Shown here piece by piece: positions 4,820 to 6,426 of a stretch of DNA of 6,426 nucleotides. The notes below the pieces were generated by a model that did no database searches, was not told the origin of the DNA, and saw only the letters and a list, made by a program, of their open reading frames with translations. The position numbers were made by a program, and so were the translations under genes. How positions within the stretch are numbered: the first letter of the stretch is position 1; the number at the start of each line of letters is the position of its first letter. Where the stretch lies: positions 1-6,426 of the forward strand of contig WFSR01000024.1 in assembly GCA_015485895.1 (NCBI GenBank). The letters run 5' to 3'. This stretch comes from Candidatus Microgenomates bacterium (GTDB lineage Bacteria; Patescibacteriota; Microgenomatia; UBA12405; UBA6130).

Positions 4820-6426
4820 CAACCTTGAAAACGAGCATATAACCGCCGGCAACCAGTGCCGCAACTTTCCTGCTTATAGAGAACCAAGTGCCCAAATTTT
4901 GCCAATTCAGCCGTATTCTTAACATGCGGTCCCCGACAAACCTCCAAAGAAAAATCGCCAATTTTATAAACGGTAACTCGCTCTGGATAACGGTCGCGGA
5001 AAAATGCTAAAGCGCCCAACTTTTGGCTTTCGGCAAAGGGCATTGCCCGGCGCTCCACCTTCAGACCAGCTCTTATTTGCTGATTAATTAAGTCTTCCAC
5101 ATCGCGCATTTCTGCCTCAGAAAGAGCTCGGGGATAGGAAAAATCAAAACGCAACCGCTCCTGGGTAATGTTACTACCCATCTGGCGTACCTGATTGCCA
5201 AGAATCTGCCGCAGAGCAGCTTGTAAAAGGTGAGTGGCGGTGTGGTAGGCTACTGAACGGGGATCGTGATCGGCCAAACCGCTTTTGAACCGTCCCCGGG
5301 CGCTTTGGCGCGAAAGGGCCTGGTGGCGCTCCTTTTCTTTTTCAAAATCAGCCAAATCCAAACCAAATTTATCCTTGCCCAATTCCTCGGCCACCAATTC
5401 GGGCGGAAAGCCAAAAGTCTCGTAAAGATAAAAGGCATCGCGGCCGCTAAGTTTCTTTTTTCCTTTTTCTTGTAATTTTTGGGTCATTTTGGCCAATTCG
5501 CGCAAGCCGCGCTGCAAAGTCTGCCGGAAACGTTCCTCTTCAGCCGCTAAGGCGGCTAAAATTTCCTCTTTCTGGTCTAATTCCGGATACTCACCGGCAT
5601 AATTATCCCGGTTGGCAATAATCGCCGCCCCTACCTCCCGGCTAAAACCAGCCGGCAAACCCAAAAGTTCGCCTTGGCGAATACTGCGGCGAATTAAACG
5701 GCGGAGGACATAACCTTGCTCTTTATTGCTCGGCCGGACTCCATCAGCCAGAATAAAAACGGCTGCCCGAAGATGGTCGGCAATAATCCGCATCGGCCGG
5801 CACTTTTCTCCTTGATAGGGCTGGCCGGCCAGTTGGCTAATCTTTTTAATAATTTCCTGCCAAATTGAAGTCAGGTAGTCATCTTCTTTATTTTCCAGCA
5901 ACCGGAGCGTCCTTTCGACCCCCATGCCGGTATCGACGTTTTTTTGTTTTAGGGGATAATAACGGCCATCACTGCGCCGCTCGTATTCCATAAAGACATC
6001 ATTCCAAACTTCAAGATACTTGCCGCAAGAGCACCCAGGCCGGCAATCGGGAGAACATTTGGGTTTTCCGGTATCGATAAACATTTCACTGTCCGGCCCG
6101 CAAGGCCCCGTTTGGCTCACCGGCCCCCACCAATTATCCTCGCGGGGAAGAAAGAAAATCCGCTCTTTGGGGATACCTACCTGGCGCCAAAGCCTGGCCG
6201 AAACTTCATCGCGGGGCGCCACTTCATCGCCAGCAAAACAGGTAATATTTAGCTTTTCGGCCGGAAATTGCAAAACCTTGGTTAAAAATTCAAAACTCCA
6301 GGGAATAGCTTCCTCCTTAAAATAATCGCCCAAGGACCAATTGCCCAGCATTTCAAACCAGGTATGGTGGTAGCTATCCCCCACCGCTTCAATGTCTTGG
6401 GTGCGCAGGCATTCTTGGATGCTAAC
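4819..6426 (-). CDS. alaS: alanyl-tRNA synthetase, short form (5' end outside window)
   Basis: AlaRS charges tRNA-Ala with alanine in the cytoplasm. The window has its last 535 residues, entering in frame at 6426 with VSIQECLRTQDIEAVGD, which matches the usual CxRTxDIExVG segment near residue 60, so about 55-60 residues are missing. Seen next (fragment numbering): FEMLGNWSLGDYFKEEAI (24-41), TGPCGPDSE (106-114), GMGVERT (167-173) and the tRNA-binding part with ADHLRAAVF (216-224) and GYVLRRLIRR (238-247). The editing domain has HTATH (395-399) and CRGPH (497-501), so the four zinc/active-site ligands are kept. Two things are missing compared with E. coli AlaRS (876 residues): the beta-barrel before the editing domain and the whole C-terminal C-Ala domain. 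A Cys cluster (C124, C128, C132, C134) is inserted in the catalytic part. Estimated full length is about 590. The TGA stop overlaps the next ATG. Confidence 0.96.
   Translation of the reverse strand, partial: VSIQECLRTQDIEAVGDSYHHTWFEMLGNWSLGDYFKEEAIPWSFEFLTKVLQFPAEKLNITCFAGDEVAPRDEVSARLWRQVGIPKERIFFLPREDNWWGPVSQTGPCGPDSEMFIDTGKPKCSPDCRPGCSCGKYLEVWNDVFMEYERRSDGRYYPLKQKNVDTGMGVERTLRLLENKEDDYLTSIWQEIIKKISQLAGQPYQGEKCRPMRIIADHLRAAVFILADGVRPSNKEQGYVLRRLIRRSIRQGELLGLPAGFSREVGAAIIANRDNYAGEYPELDQKEEILAALAAEEERFRQTLQRGLRELAKMTQKLQEKGKKKLSGRDAFYLYETFGFPPELVAEELGKDKFGLDLADFEKEKERHQALSRQSARGRFKSGLADHDPRSVAYHTATHLLQAALRQILGNQVRQMGSNITQERLRFDFSYPRALSEAEMRDVEDLINQQIRAGLKVERRAMPFAESQKLGALAFFRDRYPERVTVYKIGDFSLEVCRGPHVKNTAELAKFGHLVLYKQESCGTGCRRLYARFQG
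6025..6057 (-). other. Cys cluster inside the AlaRS catalytic domain
   Basis: The stretch CSPDCRPGCSC (fragment residues 124-134) has the pattern C-x3-C-x3-C-x-C. It lies between TGPCGPDSE and the conserved LEVWNDVFMEYER segment. Most well-studied AlaRS proteins have an acidic loop here. Four Cys at this spacing could bind a metal ion, probably zinc; binding is inferred from spacing only. I recall similar clusters in other short AlaRS proteins of candidate phyla. Confidence 0.6.

Noticed and set aside
481..4821. Possible use of TGA as glycine, as in some CPR groups.
   Set aside because: TGA ends alaS, the sortase, ruvX and mltG exactly at family-appropriate ends and next to new starts, so it works as a stop.
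6020..6325. Plus-strand open frame of 101 codons opposite alaS.
   Set aside because: It is fully antisense to well-conserved AlaRS motifs and has no family features.
1..6426. Search by eye for CRISPR arrays, tRNA or rRNA genes, insertion sequences and phage modules.
   Set aside because: No repeated spacer pattern, no RNA gene signature and no transposase or integrase was seen; the baseplate J-like similarity alone does not make a prophage.

Overview
The window holds seven protein genes, all on the minus strand and packed almost without gaps. It reads like part of a bacterial genome of the Candidate Phyla Radiation (Patescibacteria), most probably the Microgenomates side. The reasons are a drastically shortened alanyl-tRNA synthetase with a Cys cluster, a 702-residue membrane protein of the 'baseplate J-like' type often seen in those genomes, a 66-residue zinc-ribbon protein, and very tight gene overlaps. 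TGA ends four of the six complete gene ends (alaS, sortase, ruvX, mltG). This argues for the standard bacterial code and against the Gracilibacteria/Absconditabacteria code, in which TGA is glycine. The taxonomic call rests on remembered family features, not on a search.

In transcription order, from the right edge to the left, the genes are: alaS (3' part, start lies outside the window); a large single-pass membrane protein with a degenerate actin-like N-terminal part and a baseplate J-like outer part; a membrane-anchored sortase; ruvX; a 66-residue zinc-ribbon protein; mltG; and, after a 90-base gap, the first 130 codons of a Ca2+/H+ (CaCA/CAX family) antiporter that runs off the left edge. 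The first six genes are joined by 1-base overlaps (TGATG, TAATG), a 4-base overlap (GTGA) or 1-2 base gaps, so they very likely form one operon with coupled translation. The promoter of that operon is not in the window.

The order alaS - X - ruvX - small protein - mltG matches the well-known Firmicutes order alaS - yrzL(ireB) - yrrK(ruvX) - yrzB - yrrL(mltG) of Bacillus subtilis. Here the ireB position is taken by the membrane protein plus sortase, and the yrzB position by an apparently unrelated zinc-ribbon protein. Functionally the block mixes translation (alaS), nucleic-acid processing (ruvX) and envelope work (sortase, MltG, membrane protein). No RNA gene, mobile element, CRISPR array or convincing terminator was seen.
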